In this document: piece after piece, positions 16,236-26,374 of the stretch
How the letters are laid out: every line of letters begins with the position of its first letter
Position numbering within the stretch: the first letter of the stretch is position 1
NCBI RefSeq assembly: GCF_002197645.1
Contig: NZ_CP021874.1
Span: 3,596,001 to 3,660,000 of the forward strand
DNA length: 64,000 bases
Direction: 5' to 3'
DNA from: Enterococcus wangshanyuanii
GTDB lineage: Bacteria; Bacillota; Bacilli; Lactobacillales; Enterococcaceae
Notes under the pieces: model-generated
What the model was told of the DNA's origin: nothing
The model's database searches: none
The model's input: only the letters and a program-made list of their open reading frames with translations
Program-made: the position numbers and the translations under genes

Positions 16236-17639
16236 ATGACAAATAAAAAAATTGTACTTGGGCAAGTAAAAGAGCCGACTCTCTTTGAACATGTTGCACC
16301 TGTTTTTTTAACGGATGACACGATCAATGAACGGAAAGAAAAATTGCTGAAAGAAATGAAAAACTCAAATCTTGATGCGGTCGTCATTTATGCAGATAAA
16401 GAACATGGCGGAAATTTTGAGTACCTGACAGGTTTCATTCCGCGCTTTGAGGAAGGGCTATTAGTGGTGGAGGCTTCTGGAAAATGTACAGTCATTCTAG
16501 GAAACGAAAATCTAAAGATGGCGGCAGTTTCCCGTATTGAAGTGACCCTAAAACATAGTCCACTTTTTTCATTGCCAAATCAGCCGATGGACAATGATGT
16601 CGCTTTGGAAGATATCTTTAAAGAAATCGGTCTGGATAAACAACAAAAGATCGGGCTAGTGGGTTGGAAAATGTTTACCACAACACGTCATGATCCTAAA
16701 GGATTCTTTGATATTCCATATTTTATTGTGTCAGCGTTGTTGAATTGTTTAACAGAAAATAGTGAAGTAGTCAATGCAGCTCATCTATTTATCGGCGGAG
16801 ATGCCGGTGTACGTACGATCAATAATGCCAATGAAATCGCTCATTATGAATATGGAGCAAATTTAGCTTCTTCGTGTATGTTGAATGCAATGAACGCAGT
16901 AGATGTTGGTGTGACAGAGGCTGAGCTTGGTGCACATCTGACTGCAGAAGGGCAGACGAATACAGTTGTAACGATTGCGGCGACAGGTCAGCGTTTTGAA
17001 AAAGCCAATGTGTATCCTACACATAAAAAAGTCCAGTTAGGTGATCCATTATCGATGACGACTGCCTTTAAGGGCGGCTTATCAAGTCGTACAGGGTTTG
17101 TTGTAGAAACAGAAGATCAGCTTCCAACGAATCAAAAAGATTATCTGGAACGAGTAGCGAAGCCATACTACAATGCTATTGTGCATTGGTTGGAGACAAT
17201 CAAGGTTGGAATGGAAGGGCAAGTGATTTACGATGCAGTCGAAGAAATTTTTCCTAAAGAAAAGTATCACTGGCATTTAAATCCGGGCCATTTAGTTTCA
17301 GATGAAGAATGGATGTCTTCGCCAATCTATGCTGATTCAAGAGAAACGATCAAGAGCGGCATGATCTTCCAAATCGATATCATTCCTTCGATCAAGGGCT
17401 ATACAGGAGTAAGTGCAGAAGAATGTGTGGCGATTGCAGATGTTCAGCTCCAACAAACAATAGAAACGCAGTACCCAGAACTATGGGATCGAATCGTAGC
17501 TAGAAGAGCATATATAAAAAATGAATTAAATATTGAACTTGCTGATGAAGTATTACCATTATCAAATACTGTTGCCTATTTACGTCCGTTTTATTTAGCA
17601 AAAGAACAGGCCCTGCTTGTGAGTAAAAAGAAAGACTAA
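16236..17639 (+). CDS. M24 peptidase (Xaa-Pro aminopeptidase/creatinase) family protein with missing metal ligands
   Basis: A 467-residue protein with a creatinase-type N-terminal domain (about 1-190) and a pita-bread M24 domain (about 195-440). In active M24 enzymes two Asp, one His and two Glu bind two metals. Here the Asp-bearing strand reads AFKGGLSSRTGF without either Asp, the first Glu position reads FQIDIIPS, while NPGHL and SAEEC retain the His and second Glu. It is thus probably not a normal dimetal aminopeptidase and may be a non-peptidase family member. It shares an operon with the DeoR regulator. No signal peptide is seen, so it is cytoplasmic. Confidence 0.75.
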   Translation: MTNKKIVLGQVKEPTLFEHVAPVFLTDDTINERKEKLLKEMKNSNLDAVVIYADKEHGGNFEYLTGFIPRFEEGLLVVEASGKCTVILGNENLKMAAVSRIEVTLKHSPLFSLPNQPMDNDVALEDIFKEIGLDKQQKIGLVGWKMFTTTRHDPKGFFDIPYFIVSALLNCLTENSEVVNAAHLFIGGDAGVRTINNANEIAHYEYGANLASSCMLNAMNAVDVGVTEAELGAHLTAEGQTNTVVTIAATGQRFEKANVYPTHKKVQLGDPLSMTTAFKGGLSSRTGFVVETEDQLPTNQKDYLERVAKPYYNAIVHWLETIKVGMEGQVIYDAVEEIFPKEKYHWHLNPGHLVSDEEWMSSPIYADSRETIKSGMIFQIDIIPSIKGYTGVSAEECVAIADVQLQQTIETQYPELWDRIVARRAYIKNELNIELADEVLPLSNTVAYLRPFYLAKEQALLVSKKKD

Positions 17640-17664
17640 TATTTAATAATGCTGAAACTTTTGC

Positions 17665-17670
17665 TATAAT
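17665..17670 (+). promoter_or_regulatory. Candidate -10 box for the small hypothetical gene
   Basis: TATAAT lies 47 bases before the preferred ATG at 17717 and implies a transcription start near 17677. The -35 is weak. This supports 17717 over the in-frame upstream ATG at 17675. Confidence 0.4.
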
Positions 17671-17716
17671 AACAATGAAAATGTCAATTTATGTGCAGAA
17701 GGAAGGATCTTTAAAG

Positions 17717-18109
17717 ATGAAAAATGCAACGATCACCAAAACGGTCGATTTATTAGATGGCGGCTGTAATGTTTGTGGAATAATCGAAAATGAAAACTAT
17801 ACCTTGGTTATCGATGAACAAGCAATCCCGTTAGAGGAATTGACAGTGAATGCTTTGGTCACAGGAATCGTTTTACAAGAAGGATTCAAAAGAAGTTATG
17901 AATCGGATGAGGTCGATGACTTTGTATTGTATAAAAAAGAGCAGCAGGTAGTCAGACTGAAAGAAGAATATGATTTTCTGACCTATTCTAATGATAAAAC
18001 AACCATTTCCACAAAGGATCAATTAGTAGATAAGGTGAAATTAGTCGAAAAAGTCAATGAGATTTTGGTGACTATTTTTGATTTGGAAGAACTAGACATT
18101 CGTTTTTAA
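17717..18109 (+). CDS. Hypothetical cytoplasmic protein
   Basis: I do not recognise this 130-residue acidic protein. It has no signal peptide or membrane segment. The N-terminus contains a GGCNVCG motif (two Cys three residues apart, at about residues 15-19), followed by beta-strand-rich sequence and a helical, charged C-terminal half (DKVKLVEKVNEILVTIFDLEELDI). The SD ggaagga precedes the ATG at 17717. It is a single-gene unit ending at a terminator that it shares with the converging lysozyme gene. Confidence 0.6.
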   Translation: MKNATITKTVDLLDGGCNVCGIIENENYTLVIDEQAIPLEELTVNALVTGIVLQEGFKRSYESDEVDDFVLYKKEQQVVRLKEEYDFLTYSNDKTTISTKDQLVDKVKLVEKVNEILVTIFDLEELDIRF

Positions 18110-18142
18110 ATAAAGTCCTGAATGATAATATAGCTGTTTACT

Positions 18143-18214
18143 TAAAAAAAGAGAGTTCTTATAACGTATCTCACATGAAAAATGCTGAAGATAGATATAG
18201 GAGCTCTCTTTTTG
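18143..18214. terminator. Bidirectional terminator, long imperfect hairpin
   Basis: Arms aaaaagagagttcttat and atataggagctctcttttt pair with a few mismatches around a roughly 35-base loop. A/T tails lie on both sides, between the converging hypothetical and lysozyme genes. Confidence 0.7.
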
Positions 18215-18260
18215 TATTTTTTGATTAGCTAATTTGTTGGATTAATTATTTTTATTGCTA

Positions 18261-19775
18261 TTATTTTTGTAAAAATACCTGCGCATTTGTATAAGCGTTG
18301 GTATCTCCTGGGAACCAGCGTTTCAATTTAGTTGCCAATTCAACGGCGCGTTCATTATTTTCGATATTGATGATTTGTAGATAAAATTTGCCATCGCTTT
18401 GTTTGCCATAAGAAACACGAGTAGATAGAAAATATTGGCAGAATTTCTCACGTAAATTACCGCGCAAACGATTACTGATGGCTTGCCAGTCTTTTGGTAA
18501 GTTATCGATTTCGACCCAGTTGTATTTTTTATCTGCTTGAGGGACGACTTTCATGTCACGCTCATTGTAAGTAGGAATTTGCCCTTTTGTTAAGCGTAGA
18601 CATTCAGACGTCATGTAGTCTGTCCATTCAGGTTTGATGCCGACGACTTTGACCATCAAATGCGTAGGATATTCGATCAAAAAGACATTGCCGTTGGTCA
18701 ACATCGGCCAAGTGTTTTGGCGGACGAATTCAGCCATGCTTTTTGCACCGGATTCCAGTGGAATATCATTGATGATCGTTTTATACAAGGTCCCGTTTTT
18801 GACCTCCGGATTTTGATTGTGCCCTTGATTCATAAAGGGTTCATTAGTGATGAACCAAATCGTCCGATCCATTAGATCCTGTTCTAAGACCCAAAGATTT
18901 CCTAACGTGGGACTACTGATTAGGTATTGGTAAGGACTGCGGGATTCAGCGGTCGGTGCGACTTGACTGATCGTGTATTCTTGTCCGAGGTATTTTTTCT
19001 CTAATACACGTCTGCTCCAATGGATACTGGCATTTGTTGCAGCAGTGCTCAGTCGAACTTTTAGCCCAACGTTGAATTTAGCTGCTGGAGCTAGAGATAG
19101 GTCTTGTTCGTAGATCCATTTGCGGTAGCTTGTTTCATTGGAGCTGATCAAGACTTCATATTCAGAGCTTTCCCATTTTGAGTTAAGTGTGTGTATTTCT
19201 TCAACTTTATAATATTGATTGACACGGTTAGCTGGGATCGGTTCGTTAGAAGACCATGGAGACGTGATTTTTGCACCGCCGGACAACAACACGATATTCC
19301 CAACTTTTACTTTGCAAGGTCTGCTTGGAAAAGGAGCTTCTAAAAAAAGTGCTGCTTCTGCAGCTCTACGATTCACTAAGCCTTGTAAAATTTGTCCATT
19401 ACTATAAACATATCGCTTCATCTCAGTTGCTGCTGCTTGCCATTGTTGACTATTTAGATAAGAAAGCAACGCTGAATTATATAAAATATTAGGTCCTAAA
19501 TTAAAGTGAAAGCTCGCAAGTGCATCAAATTGATTTTGATTCAATTGAACTTTTACATATTTAGAGATTCCAGAAGCATGAGTCAACAGATCTTCTTTCA
19601 AGAACGCTTCTGCTTGCGCTTGTGTAATCGACATGCCTGCGTAGCCCCCTTTAGTATGTCCGTAACCGATCGTCCAGACACCAGCTGAATCTTGATAGGC
19701 AGTTAACCGCAGCCCTTCGAATTGTTTTACTAAAGTAACTCCTTTTTGTGAAATAGTCATTCCTTCATTTGCCAT
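18261..19775 (-). CDS. GH24 (phage-type) lysozyme with multi-domain C-terminal extension
   Basis: Residues 1-150 are a GH24 muramidase. The catalytic Glu20-Asp29-Thr35 triad (FEGLRLTAYQDSAGVWTIGYG) has the 9- and 6-residue spacing of T4 lysozyme. Residues 155-300 hold two SH3-like beta repeats with the pattern KVGNIVLLSGGA / NVGLKVRLSTAA, YKVEEI / YTISQV, and WIYEQDL / WVLEQDL, which suggests tandem wall-binding modules. Residues 300-504 are an unrecognised domain with two similar-looking halves. No signal peptide precedes the catalytic domain, and no holin, portal or other phage gene is nearby. Export would need a non-Sec route or lysis. The SD tggaggaac is good and the frame intact. Confidence 0.85.
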   Translation of the reverse strand: MANEGMTISQKGVTLVKQFEGLRLTAYQDSAGVWTIGYGHTKGGYAGMSITQAQAEAFLKEDLLTHASGISKYVKVQLNQNQFDALASFHFNLGPNILYNSALLSYLNSQQWQAAATEMKRYVYSNGQILQGLVNRRAAEAALFLEAPFPSRPCKVKVGNIVLLSGGAKITSPWSSNEPIPANRVNQYYKVEEIHTLNSKWESSEYEVLISSNETSYRKWIYEQDLSLAPAAKFNVGLKVRLSTAATNASIHWSRRVLEKKYLGQEYTISQVAPTAESRSPYQYLISSPTLGNLWVLEQDLMDRTIWFITNEPFMNQGHNQNPEVKNGTLYKTIINDIPLESGAKSMAEFVRQNTWPMLTNGNVFLIEYPTHLMVKVVGIKPEWTDYMTSECLRLTKGQIPTYNERDMKVVPQADKKYNWVEIDNLPKDWQAISNRLRGNLREKFCQYFLSTRVSYGKQSDGKFYLQIINIENNERAVELATKLKRWFPGDTNAYTNAQVFLQK

Positions 19776-20057
19776 AATATTGTTCCTCCATTTAATATAG
19801 TTGGTTGTATCTCAAAACTAGATTTAAGATCATTTGAATCGATAGCACGTCTGCTAGAGTGGAATTCCTAAATACAGTTTATATTTTTTTAATAGAGCAG
19901 AACTATCGAGAATCTGTCGTTTTTCTTTGTGTATTCCGTTTAAAAAAAATAGACAGTAACTTTTGTTATTATTTGTTGTGGAAAGGATAGTGAGGAGCAT
20001 AATCAAGTTTTGTTACAAAAACGGTAGCAAAATGAAATATTTTTTATAAAATTTAAT

Positions 20058-20086
20058 TTGACTTTGTGAAGCGATACGCTTATAGT
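20058..20086 (+). promoter_or_regulatory. Vegetative promoter of the riboswitch-LCP transcript
   Basis: TTGACT at 20058-20063 and TATAGT at 20081-20086 are separated by 17 bases, a near-consensus sigma-A promoter. It would start transcription about ten bases before the first conserved riboswitch element. The preceding 19776-20057 holds only the promoter region of the divergent lysozyme gene. Confidence 0.75.
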
Positions 20087-20103
20087 TTTAGATGAAATAA
20101 ATA

Positions 20104-20256
20104 CTTGTTAGGTGAGGCTCCTATGTAAACACAGGCTGCTGCTCAGAAATGTCGAAAGACAGGTACGGGTAGGACAAAAATCGTCGAATTAAGGCGTTTT
20201 TCTAAGCAGCTAAAAGCTATGCTTTTTACGTTATGTAGTGCTAAAACTCAACGAAG
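20104..20256 (+). ncRNA. M-box (ykoK) magnesium riboswitch aptamer
   Basis: The conserved M-box elements occur in order: gttaggtgaggctcct, ctgctgctcagaaatgtcg, aaagaca, a variable arm, agctaaaagctatgct, tagtgctaaaactcaac. The P1 helix is cttgtt (20104-20109) with aacgaag (20250-20256), allowing one bulge. This class folds on binding Mg2+ and usually controls Mg2+ transporters (mgtE and others). Here it precedes a LytR-CpsA-Psr gene. Downstream, ctcaacgaag (20247-20256) can pair nine of ten bases with cttcgctgag of the terminator, so P1 formation and antitermination are mutually exclusive: high Mg2+ should switch transcription off. Confidence 0.88.
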
Positions 20257-20321
20257 AGAAGAACTAGGTCGATCTGTCTGTCTTTGTGCAGTTCTCAGAT
20301 AATTATCCAAGTACTTTATCC

Positions 20322-20355
20322 CCTTCGCTGAGTGTTCTTGGTGAAGGATTTTTCT
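20322..20355 (+). terminator. Riboswitch-controlled intrinsic terminator
   Basis: Arms ccttcgctgag (20322-20332) and cttggtgaagg (20337-20347) form an 11-pair stem including G-U pairs with loop tgtt, followed by atttttcttt. It is the OFF state of the M-box expression platform, 42 bases before the LCP start codon. Confidence 0.85.
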
Positions 20356-20396
20356 TTTCCAAAGGAATACATGTGAGCTGTAGAAAGGAATGTACA

Positions 20397-21314
20397 ATGA
20401 AGAAACCGATACGAATATTGATCATCACGCTATTATCTATCCTTCTTGTGATCGTAAGTGCGGGCTGTTATGCGGCAATCTCATTTCAGTCAGCAAGAGA
20501 AGAAAGTGAAGCAAAACTATCCCCGATCAATCAAAATTTTACTGGTGATGAACAAACAAGTGATAAAGAATTGACTGTTATGGTCGTAGGAAATGATTCG
20601 CGCGACGATGATGAGGATCAAGGGCGTTCTGATACGTTGATGGTTGGTCATTACGATGGTAAAACGAAGCAGCCTAAATTGATTTCTATTATGAGAGATA
20701 GTTATATGACATTTCCAGATGGCAGTCTCGATAAAATCAATGCAGCATATGCCTATGGTGGAGCGCAGATGACTAAAGAAGTATTAAACACTAATTTTGA
20801 TTTACCGATCAACTATTATGTTGTGATGGATTTTAAAGAGTTTAGCGATATCATTGACGAGCTTTATCCTAAAGGCGTAAAGATCGATGCTGAGAAGGAC
20901 ATTAATTTAGATGGTGTCGATATTCTAAAAGGGGAACAAGTCATGGACGGCAATACTTTATTGCAATATGCCCGTTTTAGAATGGATGAAGAAGGCGATT
21001 TTGGCCGAATCAGACGACAACAGCAAGTAATGGATGCGTTGATCGATCAGTCTAAAGATTTGATCCCAATTTGGGAACTGCCTCAGGTCGCAGGAAAAAT
21101 CGTTGGGAAAATCGACACCAATGTTCCGACAAGCTTGTTTATTGATTTAGCGAAGGATTTTCTGACAGGAAAAGTCAAGCCATTAGAATCACTTTCAGTT
21201 CCGATCGAAAGCAGTTGGAATTTTAATGATGATACTCCTTCCGGCAGTGTGATCGAGTTGGATGCATCTAAAAATGCCGATGCAATTCAGGAATTTTTGA
21301 AAGATACTAAATAG
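20397..21314 (+). CDS. LytR-CpsA-Psr (LCP) family cell-wall ligase
   Basis: A 305-residue LCP phosphotransferase, which attaches teichoic acids or polysaccharides to peptidoglycan outside the membrane and needs Mg2+. Residues 1-35 contain one transmembrane anchor (IRILIITLLSILLVIVSAG). The LCP domain shows VMVVGNDSRDDDEDQGRSDTL-type acidic loop, LISIMRDSYM, INAAYAYGGAQM, and LLQYARFRMDEEGDFGRIRRQQQ with the conserved Arg cluster. I choose the ATG at 20397 (SD gaaagga) because upstream in-frame codons overlap the riboswitch terminator. The gene is monocistronic and its transcription is predicted to rise when Mg2+ is scarce. Confidence 0.9.
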   Translation: MKKPIRILIITLLSILLVIVSAGCYAAISFQSAREESEAKLSPINQNFTGDEQTSDKELTVMVVGNDSRDDDEDQGRSDTLMVGHYDGKTKQPKLISIMRDSYMTFPDGSLDKINAAYAYGGAQMTKEVLNTNFDLPINYYVVMDFKEFSDIIDELYPKGVKIDAEKDINLDGVDILKGEQVMDGNTLLQYARFRMDEEGDFGRIRRQQQVMDALIDQSKDLIPIWELPQVAGKIVGKIDTNVPTSLFIDLAKDFLTGKVKPLESLSVPIESSWNFNDDTPSGSVIELDASKNADAIQEFLKDTK

Positions 21315-21325
21315 GGCTATTTAAT

Positions 21326-21505
21326 AGGAGCTTGAGACAAAAGTATTTAGCTCCGAGAACCAAGGAGATACTGTATCAACTCGTTCCTCGTTGTGTTTTA
21401 CAGCAATTTCGGTTTATTTCTGAAGGGTCTGCTTTTTCGCATCGATTATCTGAGTTTAGAGAACGAAACAAAACTGATTTTTAGTTTTGTTTCGCTCTCC
21501 TTTTT
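21326..21505 (+). repeat. Dispersed intergenic repeat with terminator hairpin (copy A)
   Basis: Begins ggagcttgagacaaaagta and contains tttagctccgagaa, as do the copies at 38299 and 52892. Its 3' end has the long hairpin agagaacgaaacaaaact / agttttgtttcgctctcc followed by T's, a probable terminator of the LCP gene. The whole gap between LCP and the next gene (21315-21592) holds only this element and a promoter. Confidence 0.65.
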
Positions 21506-21592
21506 TGTTTTAGTTTATTTTCATGCGTTTTGGTTACGCATATGCTATTCTTTAAGAAAACGGTTTAGTAATTTTTGAAAGAAGGTCATGCA

Positions 21593-22927
21593 GTGAAAGT
21601 TGTGATTATTGGTGCATCATTTGCAGGTGTTTCAGCGGCTCTTACGATTCGAAAAAAATATCCCGAAGCTGTGATTTGTCTGGTTGAAAAGCAAGAGACA
21701 GTCGGTTATCTGCCAGGCGGACTGAATCTTTATTATAATGAGACTGTCGATACGGTCGAAGAGCTTCGTTTTATTTCAGAACAGCAACTGAAAGACAACA
21801 AGATTGAGCTGTTACTGGATGCGGAAGTAGTGAGTATGGACTCAAATCAGCAAGTTATCCACTATCAACAAGCAGAGCAGCTCAATATCTTATCATTCGA
21901 TAAGCTGATTTTAGCTACAGGCTCTAGCCAATGGTCAACGAAAATCATGGGGAGCGATTCTGAGAAGGTGCTCAAGTATAAATTTTTACATGGAGTCAAG
22001 CAAGCGATCGCTCAGCTGGAAAATAGCAAAGAGGTTGCATTGATCGGCGGTGGTCAAATTGGTGCAGAAGCTGCGGATACGTTGTTAAGTAAAGAGATAA
22101 ATGTTCATTTATATGAACGAATGGACTATCTATTATTTAAATATTTTGATCAAGAAATGATTTTACCTGTGCAACAGGAGATGGAAAAAAGAGGCGTAGT
22201 GTTTCATTTTGATGAAACGGTTGAAAAAATCGTAGAGAAGGATGATGGATTACAGATAGAAACGCAACATTCTCGTCGAACGGTCGATCGAGCTGTTTTT
22301 GCGATGAATGTCCGTCCAGATTTGTGTTATTTGGATGAGCAGATAGACATTCATACCGATCAAACGGTTTATGTGGATCATTATTTACAAACATCTCATC
22401 AAAATATTTTTGCAATAGGTGATTGTATTCAAGTACCTTACAGCTTGACGAATGAGTCTTTCTATATCCCCTTAGTAAATAATGCAGTTAGAGCTGGTGT
22501 TGTAGTTGCTCAAAATCTACTGGAACCTACGACAAAATTTATTGGCTCGATTCGTACGATCGGTACGAAGCTTGTTGATTATTATGTAGCAAGTACAGGT
22601 TTGACTGAAGCAGAAGGCCTTTTTCATGATCAGCCGATCGAAGTTGCTCATTTAAAGCAAGCGAGTTCTTTATTCTCTGGAGAAAAAGAGATTTCCGGAA
22701 AAATTATTTTTGAAAAAGAAAGTCATCGGATTTTGGGGGCTCAGTTGGTATCAAAAGCTGATATTCTGGATAAAATCAATACGCTTGCGTTAGGCATTCA
22801 GACAGAACAAACATTAGAGCAATTTTATCAAAAAGATTTTTTATACCATCCTTATTTCTCCACAGTTATGGATATCACAAATCAACTCGCGTTTACTGCC
22901 TTATGGAGTGATGCCGATGAAAACTGA
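21593..22927 (+). CDS. NADH oxidase-like FAD-dependent reductase lacking the redox Cys
   Basis: A 444-residue pyridine nucleotide-disulfide reductase similar in layout to the Nox protein at 12328: FAD motif VIIGASFAGVSAAL, NAD motif ALIGGGQIGAEAA, and second FAD motif NIFAIGDCIQV, with the usual dimerisation domain. The position of the active Cys42/43 (SYLGCG in Nox) reads GYLPGG, so no peroxidatic or oxidase sulfenic acid can form. It may be a CoA- or quinone-type reductase or a sensor. The start is GTG at 21593, seven bases from SD gaaagaagg; an upstream TTG has no SD. It overlaps the following Mga-like regulator gene by 11 bases. Confidence 0.8.
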   Translation: MKVVIIGASFAGVSAALTIRKKYPEAVICLVEKQETVGYLPGGLNLYYNETVDTVEELRFISEQQLKDNKIELLLDAEVVSMDSNQQVIHYQQAEQLNILSFDKLILATGSSQWSTKIMGSDSEKVLKYKFLHGVKQAIAQLENSKEVALIGGGQIGAEAADTLLSKEINVHLYERMDYLLFKYFDQEMILPVQQEMEKRGVVFHFDETVEKIVEKDDGLQIETQHSRRTVDRAVFAMNVRPDLCYLDEQIDIHTDQTVYVDHYLQTSHQNIFAIGDCIQVPYSLTNESFYIPLVNNAVRAGVVVAQNLLEPTTKFIGSIRTIGTKLVDYYVASTGLTEAEGLFHDQPIEVAHLKQASSLFSGEKEISGKIIFEKESHRILGAQLVSKADILDKINTLALGIQTEQTLEQFYQKDFLYHPYFSTVMDITNQLAFTALWSDADEN

Positions 22928-24293
22928 AGAATTACTAGACAAAAAAGAAGCAAGAGAGATCCAAATACTGAAAAAAGTGATCTTAGCCGGCGGTCGTCTG
23001 GAAGACACTGAGCTGTTGAATCATTTAGGTGTATCAAAGGCATCTTTTGAAAGTGATTTAAAAGAATTAGGTTATTATTTAAATCCATATAGTCAAGACT
23101 GCCGCTTATTTTATGATGGACAATGGGTTTCTGTAGAAATGTCCGATCGATTTTCAGTCAGTAAAGTCGTTGATGACTATATACGGGCATCGATCAAGTT
23201 TCAGCTGATCGATCATCTGTTTCATTATCGAGAGTTTACTATGGCTCAGTTGACGACAAAATTTATGATCAGTGAATCTTCCTTATTTCGAAAAATCAAA
23301 GAGTTGAACCAGCTGCTGACTGAATTTGGTCTGAAAATCCGAAATGGACAGTTAAAAGGTGAGGAACTGCAGATTCGATATTTTTATTTTCAAGTTTATT
23401 GGTTTTTGACACCATACGAACAGCACAGGGAGCGAACCTTGACACAGCAAAATGTTCGGATCATCGAAGCACTGGAAAAAGCCCTTTCGCTCTCCTTTGA
23501 GGAGTATGGAAAACTGAAGATCAGTCTGTGGTTGACGATCAGTAAAAAAAGATTGGCAGTTCAGTCTAAAACATTTAAAGAAGTCCGAAATAAAAGCCAA
23601 AACCTTGAGCAGGATCCTTTTTTTAAAACGATTCGTTCGTTCGTATTGCGTTTTTTTAGTCGTTATCCGCTTGAGATCGATGAAGAAGAAAGTATGCTGC
23701 ATTTTATTTTCTTAACAAGTATGTCTGTTTTAACGGAAACTGATTTTATTCAGTACAGCTTGGTACGTGGACGGCGAACACCGTCTTCACTAGCGGACAC
23801 ATTTGTTTTGGAACATGTGATTTTATACTATCGTCCACAAAAATTTTATCCTGAATTAGAAAAAAAGATTTTTTATTACTTCTCACAGATTCATAGTAGG
23901 CTTTATTTTTTTAAAGGAGAATTAGAGCTATTCGATAAGGAGAATATTTGGCAAAAAGAGCAACAATTATCCAGTCATCGTTTAGGTGAATTTGCCCATG
24001 TTCTTTTGGATAAAAGTCTTAGTTACTTGGGTGAACATTATGAGCCTGGAAATAGCTTACATGAATGGTCATTGGTGAAATATTTAAGTGTGCTTTCGAT
24101 CATTGATTTTGAAATCATTGGAGAAGTCCGTGTAGGCATTGATTTAAAAATGGACTTGCTATATAAAGAAGCAATGACTCAAGTATTGGTTTTAAGCTTG
24201 AAAAATTTGAACGGCTTAACGATCGAACCGTATGATCCGAAGTACACTTACGATTTGTTGATCACCAATGTAATGAATCCGCCGGTTTACTGA
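22917..24293 (+). CDS. Mga/AtxA-type helix-turn-helix regulator
   Basis: A 458-residue regulator of the Mga/AtxA type. Two N-terminal HTH domains are visible (residues about 15-60 with LNHLGVSKASFESDLKEL; about 85-130 with QLTTKFMISESSLFRKIKEL), followed by a long helical region with PRD-like character. Such proteins are often tuned by PTS phosphorylation. The start at 22917 uses SD ggag inside the upstream gene, and the 11-base overlap shows translational coupling to the Cys-less reductase. It lies upstream of the glycerol operon, so control of glp genes or the reductase is possible but unproven. Confidence 0.8.
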   Translation: MKTEELLDKKEAREIQILKKVILAGGRLEDTELLNHLGVSKASFESDLKELGYYLNPYSQDCRLFYDGQWVSVEMSDRFSVSKVVDDYIRASIKFQLIDHLFHYREFTMAQLTTKFMISESSLFRKIKELNQLLTEFGLKIRNGQLKGEELQIRYFYFQVYWFLTPYEQHRERTLTQQNVRIIEALEKALSLSFEEYGKLKISLWLTISKKRLAVQSKTFKEVRNKSQNLEQDPFFKTIRSFVLRFFSRYPLEIDEEESMLHFIFLTSMSVLTETDFIQYSLVRGRRTPSSLADTFVLEHVILYYRPQKFYPELEKKIFYYFSQIHSRLYFFKGELELFDKENIWQKEQQLSSHRLGEFAHVLLDKSLSYLGEHYEPGNSLHEWSLVKYLSVLSIIDFEIIGEVRVGIDLKMDLLYKEAMTQVLVLSLKNLNGLTIEPYDPKYTYDLLITNVMNPPVY

Positions 24294-24537
24294 TCTGTTG
24301 GAGAGATTTATATATTATCCGAACTTGGATCATCGTATGATATCGATCAAATTCGTAAGAAAATCCGAGTGTATCATGGAAATAAGAAAAAAGAAGGCTG
24401 AGTGAAGTTGAAGAGAATTTTTCAGCTTCATCCTCGTCCTTAATGGATTTTTAGTAAAAACATTCATTTATTTTAAAAATAAAAAAAAAGATGACATTTT
24501 TATGAATCAATTTGCGTATATTATAAGTTCATGAAAT

Positions 24538-24551
24538 ATAAAGCGTTTTCA
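24538..24551 (+). promoter_or_regulatory. cre-like catabolite control site upstream of glpK
   Basis: ataaagcgttttca matches the CcpA consensus TGWAANCGNTNWCA at 12 of 14 positions, missing only the first two. Carbon catabolite repression of glpK operons is well known in Firmicutes. It lies 296 bases before the glpK ATG, ahead of the tandem repeats. Confidence 0.5.
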
Positions 24552-24561
24552 ATTTAATTCT

Positions 24562-26355
<1,794 letters not shown>

Positions 26356-26374
26356 AAGGAAGAGGTGAACAGTG

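Noticed and set aside
18261..19775. Prophage around the lysozyme gene
   Set aside because: No integrase, holin, terminase, portal or tail gene lies on either side; neighbours are ordinary chromosomal genes.
20286..20396. Longer LCP protein starting inside the riboswitch region
   Set aside because: The extension would be translated from the terminator region, has no SD, and disrupts the normal N-terminal membrane anchor seen from 20397.
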